Program-made: the position numbers and the translations under genes
Part shown: positions 36,688 through 45,075 of the stretch, one piece after another
How positions within the stretch are numbered: position 1 is the stretch's first letter
Layout: every line of letters starts with the position of its first letter
From: Pedobacter sp. N36a
GTDB taxonomy: Bacteria; Bacteroidota; Bacteroidia; Sphingobacteriales; Sphingobacteriaceae
Length of the DNA: 64,000 bases
NCBI RefSeq assembly: GCF_014472395.1
Contig: NZ_JACSZW010000010.1
Coordinates: 124,001 to 188,000, forward strand
Reading direction: 5' to 3'
Notes under the pieces: model-generated
The model's input: the letters and a program-made list of their open reading frames with translations, nothing else
Told to the model about the DNA's origin: nothing
Database searches by the model: none

Positions 36688-38271
36688 GTGAAAAGACTTA
36701 TTATCGGTACGAGAGGTAGCGACCTGGCTTTATGGCAGGCCAATTTTATTAAGGATAGACTTGCAGAGATTGGTGCCGAAGCCGAACTAAAGATCATCAA
36801 AACTCAAGGAGACAAAATTCTAAACCTTAGGCTGGATAAGCTGGAAGGTAAAGGTTTTTTCACCAAAGAGCTGGAAGAAGAACTTTTGGGGGGTACCATT
36901 GATATAGCCGTACACTCCCATAAAGATTTACCAACTACGCACCCTGCAGGATTAACCATTGCGGCAGTAACAGAGCGTGAGGATCCCTCAGAGCTGTTAT
37001 TGATCCTGAAAGATTGTGTAGACATCAAACAAAAGCTTTCCCTAAAAACGGGAGCAATGGTGGGTACTTCTTCTAACAGACGTAAAGCGCAAATGCTTTC
37101 CCTTCGCTCTGACCTGAACATTGAAGATTTAAGAGGTAATGTGCCTACAAGGATTCAAAAGCTAAGAGACGAGGATTATGATGCGATTTTACTGGCCAAA
37201 GCTGGTGTGAATCGTTTAAACATAGACCTTTCAGAATTCCATGTGGAAGTAGTAGATACAACGGAATTAGTTCCAGCGCCTGCACAAGGTGCTTTAGCCA
37301 TTCAGATCAGAGAAAATGATCATGAGCTGGCGGAATTGCTGAAAAAACTAAACCACCAGGAAACGATCGACGCTATTGGTGTAGAACGTAAGGTATTAAA
37401 CCTTTTTGAAGGTGGCTGTCACATGCCTTTAGGATGTTACTGCAAAAAAGAAGATGGAATGTATGAAATCTGGACTTCCAAAGCGGAAACTGATGAACAT
37501 TTCCCTGATCGTTTCTTTTGTCGCGAGGAAAGCCTGGAAGGTGTAGCCGAAAAGATTGTTGCTAAATTCAGTACGGATAGAAAATTACCTGCAAAGGTGT
37601 TTATCTCCAGAGAAATTGGTGAACATAGCTATTTTAGAAAAGCATTAGAAAAACATAATATTGAAATTGAAGGCAGATCATTGATCCGTACGTTCCCAAT
37701 CGTAACCGTATTGGATCCCTTCTATCTTAAACACCTCAACTGGATATTCTTTAGCAGCCGCAATAGCGTGGAATATTTCTTCGCATTGAAGCCTTTATTG
37801 CCTAAACATGTGAAGTTTGGCGTAGCAGGAAGAGGTTCTGAAGATTCATTGAGAAAGGCCGGACACCTGGCAGACTACGTAGGTGAAGGTGGTGATATTG
37901 ATGAAGTAGCGGAACTTTTCGCCAAATTGGTCGCAGGACAAACTGTATTGTTCCCAAGAGCGCAGGATTCATTACAGAGCATACAAAAAGCGTTAACACC
38001 AGATACGAAAGTAGTGGATCTTCCAATTTATGAGACTGTAATTGAAGAAGATGTAGACCAGACGTACGCAGAGGTGCTGATCTTTACCAGCCCTTCCAAT
38101 GTGGAAGCTTATTTTGTAGAAAACTTATTAGAACCGGGACAGCAGGTTATTGCCATCGGAAACTCGACAGGAAAGAAATTTGATGAGATGGGCGTAAGCT
38201 ACATTCAGCCCTATTCTCCTGATGAGATCGGATTGGCCGAAGCAGTATTCGGAATAGATATAAAACAATAA
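36688..38271 (+). CDS. hemC: Hydroxymethylbilane synthase fused to uroporphyrinogen-III synthase (HemC-HemD)
   Basis: 527 residues, far longer than HemC alone (about 310). Residues 1 to about 300 are porphobilinogen deaminase: IIGTRGSDLALWQ, HSHKDLPT, the Arg-rich TSSNRRKAQ, and Cys244 in EGGCHMPLG, the attachment site of the dipyrromethane cofactor. Residues from about 310 to the end match uroporphyrinogen-III synthase (KVFISREIG, WIFFSSRNSVEYFF, LIFTSPSNVEAYF, VIAIGNSTGK). The fusion would channel the unstable hydroxymethylbilane to the cyclising enzyme. The start is GTG at 36688. No separate hemD is seen in the cluster. Confidence 0.9.
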   Translation: MKRLIIGTRGSDLALWQANFIKDRLAEIGAEAELKIIKTQGDKILNLRLDKLEGKGFFTKELEEELLGGTIDIAVHSHKDLPTTHPAGLTIAAVTEREDPSELLLILKDCVDIKQKLSLKTGAMVGTSSNRRKAQMLSLRSDLNIEDLRGNVPTRIQKLRDEDYDAILLAKAGVNRLNIDLSEFHVEVVDTTELVPAPAQGALAIQIRENDHELAELLKKLNHQETIDAIGVERKVLNLFEGGCHMPLGCYCKKEDGMYEIWTSKAETDEHFPDRFFCREESLEGVAEKIVAKFSTDRKLPAKVFISREIGEHSYFRKALEKHNIEIEGRSLIRTFPIVTVLDPFYLKHLNWIFFSSRNSVEYFFALKPLLPKHVKFGVAGRGSEDSLRKAGHLADYVGEGGDIDEVAELFAKLVAGQTVLFPRAQDSLQSIQKALTPDTKVVDLPIYETVIEEDVDQTYAEVLIFTSPSNVEAYFVENLLEPGQQVIAIGNSTGKKFDEMGVSYIQPYSPDEIGLAEAVFGIDIKQ

Positions 38272-38284
38272 AAGTAAATTTAAT

Positions 38285-39253
38285 ATGGTGCACCGTCCGC
38301 GTAGATTGAGAAAGAATCCTTTAGTGAGGGAAATGGTAGCTGAAACGAGGTTATCTAAAGACATGTTCATTTTTCCATACTTTGTAGTACCGGGAAAAAA
38401 TGTAGTACATCCTTTAGGAGCAATGCCAGGCATCAGCCATTTTTCTGAAGATACTTTATTGAAGGATGTGGAAAAAGGATTAAAGCTCGGTGTGAACAAG
38501 ATCATGCTTTTTGGTGTAGGTGATGAGAAATCTGAAGATGCCGCATCAGCTTATCATGATCATTCCCTGGTTCCTTCGGCAGTTCGCCTGTTAAAGAAAA
38601 ATTTTGGAGAAGATTTGTACGTCGTAACTGATGTTTGTGTTTGTTCTTATACGACTCATGGTCATTGTGGAATTATGAAGGACGATTATGTTCAGAATGA
38701 TCCAACAGTGGAAGTGATCGCTAAAATGGGACTGGCACATGCAGAAGCTGGTGCAGATATGCTGGCGCCATCAGATATGATGGATGGCAGGATTTCCGCA
38801 ATGAGGCATTTATTGGATGGACAAGGTTTTGTAAACACGGCAATCATGTCGCACGCTACAAAATTTGCTTCTGCTTATTACGGTCCTTTCCGTGAAGCGG
38901 CAGACTGTGCGCCGAGTAAAGGCGACAGAAAAGCTTATCAGATGGACTTTAGAAACGGTAACGAAGCGCTTAGAGAGGCTTTACTGGATGAAAGTGAAGG
39001 CGCAGATGTATTGATGGTGAAGCCAGCTTTGGCTTACCTTGATGTGATGCATAACCTGAAACAGCATACAAATTTGCCGATTGCTTGTTATAACGTGTCG
39101 GGAGAATACTCGATGGTGAAGGCTGCTGCGGAAAAAGGATGGATTGATGAGCAGAAAGTAGTGATGGAAACCATGCATGCCTTTGCGCGTGCGGGTGCAA
39201 GTATCATTACCACTTATCACATCAGGGATATGGTTGAAAAGAATTGGTTGTAA
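38285..39253 (+). CDS. hemB: Porphobilinogen synthase (delta-aminolevulinate dehydratase)
   Basis: 322 residues. It condenses two 5-aminolevulinates to porphobilinogen. Two active-site lysines are visible, Lys193 (SHATKFASAYYGPFR) and Lys246 (VLMVKPALAYLD, Schiff base). Cys118, Cys120 and Cys128 form the catalytic zinc site, so it is the zinc-type enzyme and not the Mg-only form. It sits 13 bases after the hemCD stop; hemL starts 11 bases after its own stop. Confidence 0.94.
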   Translation: MVHRPRRLRKNPLVREMVAETRLSKDMFIFPYFVVPGKNVVHPLGAMPGISHFSEDTLLKDVEKGLKLGVNKIMLFGVGDEKSEDAASAYHDHSLVPSAVRLLKKNFGEDLYVVTDVCVCSYTTHGHCGIMKDDYVQNDPTVEVIAKMGLAHAEAGADMLAPSDMMDGRISAMRHLLDGQGFVNTAIMSHATKFASAYYGPFREAADCAPSKGDRKAYQMDFRNGNEALREALLDESEGADVLMVKPALAYLDVMHNLKQHTNLPIACYNVSGEYSMVKAAAEKGWIDEQKVVMETMHAFARAGASIITTYHIRDMVEKNWL

Positions 39254-39264
39254 GTAAAAAAAAT

Positions 39265-40638
39265 ATGTTAGAATCTTTAAAAAAAATGTTTTCAGGAAAT
39301 GAAGGCGAAATGCCAGTGAATACTGGTAGTAAACCTGATATTTCGAGAGAAAAGTCGGCAGAACTGTATGAAAAAGCAAAGAACTATTTCCCTGGAGGGG
39401 TAAATTCTCCGGTGAGAGCTTTTAAATCAGTGTATGGCACTCCTTTGTTTATTCAAAAAGGAGATGGCTGTTTTATATGGGATGCCGATGGTAATCAATT
39501 TATAGATTTTTGCGGAAGCTGGGGCCCATTAATTTTAGGTCATAACAACGCTAAGGTGAGGGAAAAAGTAACGGAAGTGATGCAGAGTGGAATGAGCTTC
39601 GGCGCACCTACCGCATTGGAAAACGAGCTTGCAGAACTGATCATTAAAAACAACAAATTCGTAGAGAAAATCCGTTTCACAAGCTCAGGTACGGAAGCCG
39701 TAATGTCGGCAATCAGACTGGCTCGTGGTTATACCGGAAAAGATAAAATCATCAAGTTTGAAGGCTGTTACCATGGTCACACCGATTCATTATTGGTAAA
39801 AGCAGGTTCAGGCCTAGTGACTTTCGGCGAAACTTCTTCTGCAGGTGTACCTAAATCATTCGCTCAGGAAACGATTGTGATTCCTTTGAATGATACAGAA
39901 GCGATCAAAGCAGCTTTCGAGCAGTTTAAAGATGAGGTTGCTGCGGTAATTATTGAAGGTATTCCAGCAAATAACGGTTTGTTAATGCAGGATGCTGAAT
40001 ACATCAAATTCCTGGAGCAAATCTGTAAAGAAAATAAAGCCTTATTGATTTTTGATGAGGTGATCACTGGATTTAGAATCGGTTTTGAAGGTGCAGCGGC
40101 ATATTACGGAGTGAAACCTGATATTGTGACTTATGGTAAAATTATCGGTGGTGGATTACCTGTAGGAATGTACGGTGCTTCAGCAGAAATTATGGGTCAT
40201 ATTTCTCCGGATGGCGGCGTTTATCAGGCAGGTACTTTATCGGGCAATCCGGTAGCGATGGCTGCAGGTATCGCTCAGCTGACAGAGCTGTTGCGTTCAG
40301 GTTTCTACAAAGAATTGAACAATAAGGCCTCAGAATTTGCAGAAAGCATTCAGCGTTTTGCTACCGCCAGAAACTACAAGCTGAAAGTATTTCACGTAGG
40401 TTCTATCTTCTGGATGGCCTTCACAGATAAAGATAAGATCCAGTGCGCCGAGGATATCGATCCGGCAAGCATGGAGAAATTTAAACTGATGCACAGAGAG
40501 TTGTTAAACAGAGGCATTTACTTAGGTCCATCAGGATATGAAGTAGGATTTGTGTCTGCTGCACATACTAAAATTGAGCTGGAGAAAGCGAAAAGAGCAA
40601 TCTTCGACAGTCTTGATGTGGTTTTCAGAAATAAGTAA
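39265..40638 (+). CDS. hemL: Glutamate-1-semialdehyde 2,1-aminomutase
   Basis: 457 residues from Met at 39265. The PLP-dependent enzyme makes 5-aminolevulinate. Family motifs: FPGGVNSPVRAF, SSGTEAVMSAIRLARG, DEVITGFRIG and the PLP lysine Lys292 in TYGKIIGGGLP. The N-terminus carries about 25 residues more than typical members; an internal Met at 39286 would shorten this. A TTG at 39244 inside hemB is a less likely start. The two-component genes follow 36 bases downstream. Confidence 0.92.
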   Translation: MLESLKKMFSGNEGEMPVNTGSKPDISREKSAELYEKAKNYFPGGVNSPVRAFKSVYGTPLFIQKGDGCFIWDADGNQFIDFCGSWGPLILGHNNAKVREKVTEVMQSGMSFGAPTALENELAELIIKNNKFVEKIRFTSSGTEAVMSAIRLARGYTGKDKIIKFEGCYHGHTDSLLVKAGSGLVTFGETSSAGVPKSFAQETIVIPLNDTEAIKAAFEQFKDEVAAVIIEGIPANNGLLMQDAEYIKFLEQICKENKALLIFDEVITGFRIGFEGAAAYYGVKPDIVTYGKIIGGGLPVGMYGASAEIMGHISPDGGVYQAGTLSGNPVAMAAGIAQLTELLRSGFYKELNNKASEFAESIQRFATARNYKLKVFHVGSIFWMAFTDKDKIQCAEDIDPASMEKFKLMHRELLNRGIYLGPSGYEVGFVSAAHTKIELEKAKRAIFDSLDVVFRNK

Positions 40639-40674
40639 TTATAGCGTATATTTAAATAGTATAAAACTGCTGCT

Positions 40675-41541
40675 TTGAAGAAATCAATTGTCATCTTTTA
40701 TTTTATGTTGCTGTACTCGTTGGTACAGTTGATCTCCTGGGGAGCATTGGTAGTAAGATTAGAGCCTGCCAGAATGGCCATGGTGATGGGAGAGGGATCT
40801 GTATTCCTTTTTCTACTGTGTGTAGGTGCCTACTTTTTACACCAGTCGATTAAAAAAGAAGACCGTTTAAGAGAACAGCAGCAAAACTTTTTACTTTCTG
40901 TAACGCATGAACTAAAATCGCCTTTGGCAGCCATTAAATTGTCTGTTCAAACGATCATTAAACGCGACCTTGACAAAGCTAGACAAACTTCATTATTGAA
41001 CAATTCCCTAAAGGACATTGAGCGTCTGGACGACCTGGTGGAGAATATGCTGCTGGCCACGAAAATCGAGAATGGCTCTTTATCTTTTCCGAAAGAAGAG
41101 TTTGACTTTTCAGAGCTGGTGACTAAGGTTACAGACCGTCTGCAAATCCATTCTTGTGGCTGTGAGCAGGTGATCACCTTGTCGATAACACCTGGTATAA
41201 AGGTAGTTGGAGATCAGTTTTCCTTGTCTTCTGTAGTGACGAATCTCATAGAGAATGCTGTCAAATATTCAGGTCCATGTGCGGAAATAGATGTCGAATT
41301 GACAGTGAAGGATGGCCACCCCTTTTTAAGGGTGTCTGATAAAGGTCCAGGTATCCCAGATCAGGAAAAAATGTTGATTTTTGACAAATTTTATCGCGTT
41401 GGTAATGAGAATGTAAGAAAATCAAAAGGAACAGGATTAGGCCTGTTTATTGTTAAGGAAGTATTACAAATGCACGACGCTGATATTAGCGTTAGAGATA
41501 ACGTACCGCATGGTGCTATTTTTGAAATTACATTTAGTTGA
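40675..41541 (+). CDS. Sensor histidine kinase with two membrane helices and almost no sensor domain
   Basis: 288 residues. Two transmembrane helices (about 5-27 and 40-57) with only about 12 residues between them leave no room for a periplasmic sensor. The phosphoacceptor is His78 in SVTHELKSPLAAIK, followed by the N box (LIENAVKYSG), G1 (DKGPGIPD), F (FDKFYRVG) and G2 (GTGLGLFIV). It is therefore an intramembrane- or partner-sensing kinase of the HPK1 type. The start is TTG at 40675; the next Met is residue 11, inside the first helix. It lies between hemL and the response regulator and shares the heme cluster transcript by position. Confidence 0.88.
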   Translation: MKKSIVIFYFMLLYSLVQLISWGALVVRLEPARMAMVMGEGSVFLFLLCVGAYFLHQSIKKEDRLREQQQNFLLSVTHELKSPLAAIKLSVQTIIKRDLDKARQTSLLNNSLKDIERLDDLVENMLLATKIENGSLSFPKEEFDFSELVTKVTDRLQIHSCGCEQVITLSITPGIKVVGDQFSLSSVVTNLIENAVKYSGPCAEIDVELTVKDGHPFLRVSDKGPGIPDQEKMLIFDKFYRVGNENVRKSKGTGLGLFIVKEVLQMHDADISVRDNVPHGAIFEITFS

Positions 41542-41546
41542 TCATT

Positions 41547-42251
41547 ATGCAACAGAAATTAAGAATATTACTGGTCGAAGATGAAGACCACTTGTTAGAT
41601 GCTATAAAATTGAACCTTGAACTGGAAGGTTATAAAGTTCATGCAGTAAAAGACGGTAAGACGGCTTTAAAAGTTTTTAAAGAAGAACGTTTTAACCTGA
41701 TCATTCTGGATGTAATGCTTCCTGAAATGGATGGATTCCAGGTGTGTGAAACCATCAGATTAGAAAATACAGAGGTACCTATTCTTTTCCTTACAGCTAA
41801 GAACACAAGTGAAGACCGTGTAATGGGATTGAAAAAAGGTGCTGATGATTACTTGGTTAAACCTTTCAACCTGGAAGAACTGATCCTTAGAGTAGGTATT
41901 TTAGTGAAACGCAGTATGAAAGCTGATGACCTGAAAGAAATTAACTCTTATAAAATCGGTGATAAAACCATCTATTTCAACTCTTTCGAATTGAAACAGG
42001 ATGATGGTGTCATTGTTCCTTTGACTAAAAAAGAAACGATGTTACTGAAATTACTGATCGAACGCAAGAACGAAGCAGTATCTCGTGAGCAGATTTTAGA
42101 GACGGTTTGGAACTATGATGTTTATCCTTCAACACGTACGATTGATAATTTTATCCTGACTTTCCGTAAGTATTTTGAACCAGATCAGAAAAACCCGGTT
42201 TATTTCCATTCGATCAGAGGCGTAGGTTATAAATTCACAGATATCCATTAA
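41547..42251 (+). CDS. OmpR/PhoB-family response regulator
   Basis: 234 residues. Receiver domain with acidic pair Glu11-Asp12, phosphorylated Asp55 (LIILDVMLPE) and Lys in KGADDYLVKPF, then a winged-helix DNA-binding domain (SREQILETVWNYDVYPSTRTIDNFILTFRKYFE, GVGYKF). The ATG at 41547 lies five bases after the kinase stop; an overlapping TTG at 41538 is less likely. It is the cognate regulator of the adjacent kinase. Possible control of heme synthesis or an envelope response is inferred from position only. Confidence 0.9.
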   Translation: MQQKLRILLVEDEDHLLDAIKLNLELEGYKVHAVKDGKTALKVFKEERFNLIILDVMLPEMDGFQVCETIRLENTEVPILFLTAKNTSEDRVMGLKKGADDYLVKPFNLEELILRVGILVKRSMKADDLKEINSYKIGDKTIYFNSFELKQDDGVIVPLTKKETMLLKLLIERKNEAVSREQILETVWNYDVYPSTRTIDNFILTFRKYFEPDQKNPVYFHSIRGVGYKFTDIH

Positions 42252-42766
42252 TGTACAATAATAAAGGCAGGTATGCCCTCATGGCACTCTTCGTGATTGC
42301 TGCGGGAGTATGCCTTTTTTACGATCAAATTCAACTGGCTGTATTGGCCGGTTTTTTCTTTGCCTTTGTGATTTGGAGCCATTTCAAGCACAGCTCGATT
42401 TTATTGGCCTCCAAGTATTTTAAGAGTGGGGATTACGAAAGAACAGAAAAGATATTGGCAGAGGTCCCTAATCCGGATCGTTTAGCGCGAAACAGAAGGG
42501 GATATTACGAATTTATGCGCGCCAACATTGCGCTGAAAAGAGAAGAATATGAAGACGCTGAGCGTCATTTTCAAATTGCCAGTCGCTTTCCATTAGGTGG
42601 TAAGAATGACAAAGCTTTTGTGATGATCCACCTGGCCAATCTCGCCCTGCGGAAAAAAGACCTGGAACGTACCAGAGCCTATATTGAAAGGGCTAAAGAA
42701 CTGGCTACTACTCCTAGAGCACAAGAGATCATTAGTAAAATTGAGCAAGAAGCAAATCGATTATAA
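42251..42766 (+). CDS. Small membrane protein with TPR-like repeats
   Basis: 171 residues. Two hydrophobic helices (about 8-24 and 28-46) followed by a helical soluble domain with TPR-like pairs (YFKSGDYERTEKILAEV, ALKREEYEDAERHFQIA, ALRKKDLERTRAYIERAKELA). Its start ATG overlaps the regulator stop by one base (TAATG), so it is translationally coupled to the two-component pair and may work with it. Function otherwise unknown. Confidence 0.78.
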   Translation: MYNNKGRYALMALFVIAAGVCLFYDQIQLAVLAGFFFAFVIWSHFKHSSILLASKYFKSGDYERTEKILAEVPNPDRLARNRRGYYEFMRANIALKREEYEDAERHFQIASRFPLGGKNDKAFVMIHLANLALRKKDLERTRAYIERAKELATTPRAQEIISKIEQEANRL

Positions 42767-42782
42767 AACAAACACAATATAG

Positions 42783-43805
42783 ATGAACACGTTATTTTTA
42801 GATGCCGCATTTTCGAAGCAAACAGAACGTCCACCGGTATGGATGATGCGCCAGGCTGGCCGTTTTATGCCTGAGTACTGGGAAATCAAAAACAAATACT
42901 CTTTCCTGGAGATGTGCAAAACGCCAGAAATTGCAGCGGATGTAACGATGTTGCCAGTGGATTTACTGGGTATCGATGCTGCCATCCTTTTCTCGGATAT
43001 TTTAGTAACCGGAGAAGCTATGGGCGGTGACCTGAGTTTTACTCAGGGAGTTGGGCCAAGATTCGCCAATCCTGTACGCTCTGCGAAAGATGTAGATAAC
43101 TTAAATGTAGATTGCCTGGGCGAGCTGCAATATGTAGCAGATGCCATTAAAGTAATTCAACAGCGTTTAAATGGCAGTATTCCACTGATCGGTTTCGCTG
43201 GTGCACCATTTACAGTAATGAGCTATCTGGTTGAAGGCGGTTCTTCAAAAGATTTCAAACTGACCAAGCTGTTGATGCACAATCAGCCAGAAATTGCACA
43301 CCGTTTATTAGCGAAAATTGCTAAAGTAACTGCAGATTATTTAAACCTTCAGATTGCTGCTGGTGTAAACGCAATTCAGATTTTTGATAGCTGGGCGATG
43401 GCATTGTCATGGAACGATTATCAAGAGTTTTCTCACCGTTATATCCAGGAAATTATTGCAAACCTGAATAGAAAAGATATCCCTGTGATCTCTTTCTGTA
43501 AAGGCAGTTCTGTATTTGCACCGATCATGGCACAGGCAAAACCTGATGTGATCTCTGTAGATTGGAACGCAGATTTATTAAACATTAAACAAAGCTTGCC
43601 TGCTGGTATCGCTGTTCAGGGTAACCTGGATCCGTTTATCTTATATGCAGACAAACCGGTCATCAAAAAAACAATTCTTCAGTTGTTTGAGCGTATGCGT
43701 GGCGAGAAAGGGTTTATCTTTAACCTTGGTCATGGTATTATGCCAGACATTCCATTCGATAACGTGAAATATGCAATCGAAGTAGTTAAAGAATTCAGAT
43801 ACTAA
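42783..43805 (+). CDS. hemE: Uroporphyrinogen decarboxylase
   Basis: 340 residues. It decarboxylates the four acetates of uroporphyrinogen III to give coproporphyrinogen III. Signatures PPVWMMRQAGRFMPEYWEI (conserved Arg residues of the active site), the catalytic Asp in AILFSDILV, and FAGAPFTVMSYLVEGG are all present. It follows the TPR gene by 16 bases. A terminator lies just downstream. Confidence 0.94.
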   Translation: MNTLFLDAAFSKQTERPPVWMMRQAGRFMPEYWEIKNKYSFLEMCKTPEIAADVTMLPVDLLGIDAAILFSDILVTGEAMGGDLSFTQGVGPRFANPVRSAKDVDNLNVDCLGELQYVADAIKVIQQRLNGSIPLIGFAGAPFTVMSYLVEGGSSKDFKLTKLLMHNQPEIAHRLLAKIAKVTADYLNLQIAAGVNAIQIFDSWAMALSWNDYQEFSHRYIQEIIANLNRKDIPVISFCKGSSVFAPIMAQAKPDVISVDWNADLLNIKQSLPAGIAVQGNLDPFILYADKPVIKKTILQLFERMRGEKGFIFNLGHGIMPDIPFDNVKYAIEVVKEFRY

Positions 43806-43815
43806 TATATAATTT

Positions 43816-43853
43816 AGGCCATCTTTAAAGCTTGCTTTTCAGATGGCCTTTTT
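43816..43853 (+). terminator. Intrinsic terminator after hemE
   Basis: 9-bp stem 43816-43824 / 43841-43849 with a 16-nt loop and a T-run to 43853. It is only 21 bases before hemJ, so hemJ either is expressed by read-through or has its own promoter in the loop region. Confidence 0.7.
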
Positions 43854-43874
43854 AATGATCAAAAAAGAAACAAA

Positions 43875-44420
43875 ATGGAATACTATTATTACGTACTCTC
43901 TGTGCACATCATCTTTGTGGTTAGCTGGATGGCGGGGTTGTTTTATAGTGTCCGCTTGTTTATCTACCATGTAGAGGCCGAAACCAGACCTGAACTGGAA
44001 CGCAATATCCTGCAGAGGGAATATGAGCGTATGGAAGCCAAGCTTTGGCACATCATTACGACGCCTGCAATGGTGCTGACTGTTGCCGCCGGAATAACGA
44101 TGATCTGCCTTAATCCTGGTCTGATGTCCGTTGGCTGGTTCCATGTGAAGCTCGCTTTTGTGGTCCTTCTTTTAATTTATCATTTCATTTGTCAGCGGAT
44201 CATGAATCAGTTGAAACATGGCAAATGTAAAATCAGCTCTTTCCAGCTGCGTTTATGGAATGAAGTAGCCACAGTCCTGTTGGTTGCTATTGTTTTCACT
44301 GTAGTGCTTAAAAGTGCAGTAAATTGGATTTATGGACTGATTGGTCTGATCGTTTTCTCTTGTGTCATCATGATGGCTGTAAAATGGTACAAATCTTACC
44401 GTAAAAAGCACGACTGCTAA
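43875..44420 (+). CDS. hemJ: HemJ-like protoporphyrinogen IX oxidase (CopD-family annotation)
   Basis: 181 residues, about four to five transmembrane helices. The N-terminal HIIFVVSWMAGLFYSVRLFIYHVEA, with His11 and the Arg after the first helix, and the internal LWHIITTPAMVLTVAAG match the HemJ (UPF0093) family, which oxidises protoporphyrinogen IX in many bacteria lacking HemG/HemY. Some pipelines call the family CopD-like. Its place after hemE supports the heme role. The long C-terminal helical extension (about 140-181) is unusual for the family. Confidence 0.8.
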   Translation: MEYYYYVLSVHIIFVVSWMAGLFYSVRLFIYHVEAETRPELERNILQREYERMEAKLWHIITTPAMVLTVAAGITMICLNPGLMSVGWFHVKLAFVVLLLIYHFICQRIMNQLKHGKCKISSFQLRLWNEVATVLLVAIVFTVVLKSAVNWIYGLIGLIVFSCVIMMAVKWYKSYRKKHDC

Positions 44421-44508
44421 TCCCCCTTTATTTTTATTTTTCATTATTTTTCCTGCTGCGTGCAACCTTTAGGTGGTAGTGCTCATCTTCTATATACCAA
44501 ACAAACAG

Positions 44509-45075
44509 ATGATTTTGACGCAGTATACGATAAATGAACTCATGGAAGGCTGTAAAGCCGGAAAGCGAAAGATGCAGGAAGCGCTTTATCAGCAGACTGC
44601 CTCTAAGATGCTCCTCGTTTGCATGCGTTATGCGAAAGACCGGATGGAGGCGGAAGATGTATTGCAAATGGGCTTTATCAAGATTTTTCAAAAGATTGGG
44701 GAGTATAGAGGAGAGGGGGCTTTTGAAGGTTGGATGAGAAGGGTCATGGTGAACACCGCAATTGAGAGTTATAGAAGAAATTTAAGGACACTGAATGTCG
44801 TGCCGATTGAGGATGCTTATGAGCAGCCGGGTGTGGGTTTCGACTTTAGCAGGTTAGGAATGCAGGATTTATTGAAAGTCATTCAAAAGCTTTCTGACGG
44901 TTATAGAATGGTGTTTAACATGTACATCATAGAAGGATATTCTCATAAGGAAATCGCTGAAAAATTAGGGATTTCTGAAGGAGCAAGTAAATCGCAGTTG
45001 TCGAGAGCAAGGGCGATCTTAAGAGTGGAGATTATAAAAATGGAGGGTATAGATTATGCAAGCTATGCAGGATAA
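44509..45075 (+). CDS. ECF-type RNA polymerase sigma factor
   Basis: 188 residues. Sigma-70 region 2 (YAKDRMEAEDVLQMGFIKIFQ, then FEGWMRRVMVNTAIESYRR) and region 4 (HKEIAEKLGISEGASKSQLSRARAIL) are clear; no other domains, as in ECF factors. I use the ATG at 44509; Met at 44473 adds 12 hydrophobic residues that look like leader sequence. Its 3' end overlaps the next gene by 20 bases, suggesting co-regulation with the membrane protein that follows. Confidence 0.87.
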   Translation: MILTQYTINELMEGCKAGKRKMQEALYQQTASKMLLVCMRYAKDRMEAEDVLQMGFIKIFQKIGEYRGEGAFEGWMRRVMVNTAIESYRRNLRTLNVVPIEDAYEQPGVGFDFSRLGMQDLLKVIQKLSDGYRMVFNMYIIEGYSHKEIAEKLGISEGASKSQLSRARAILRVEIIKMEGIDYASYAG

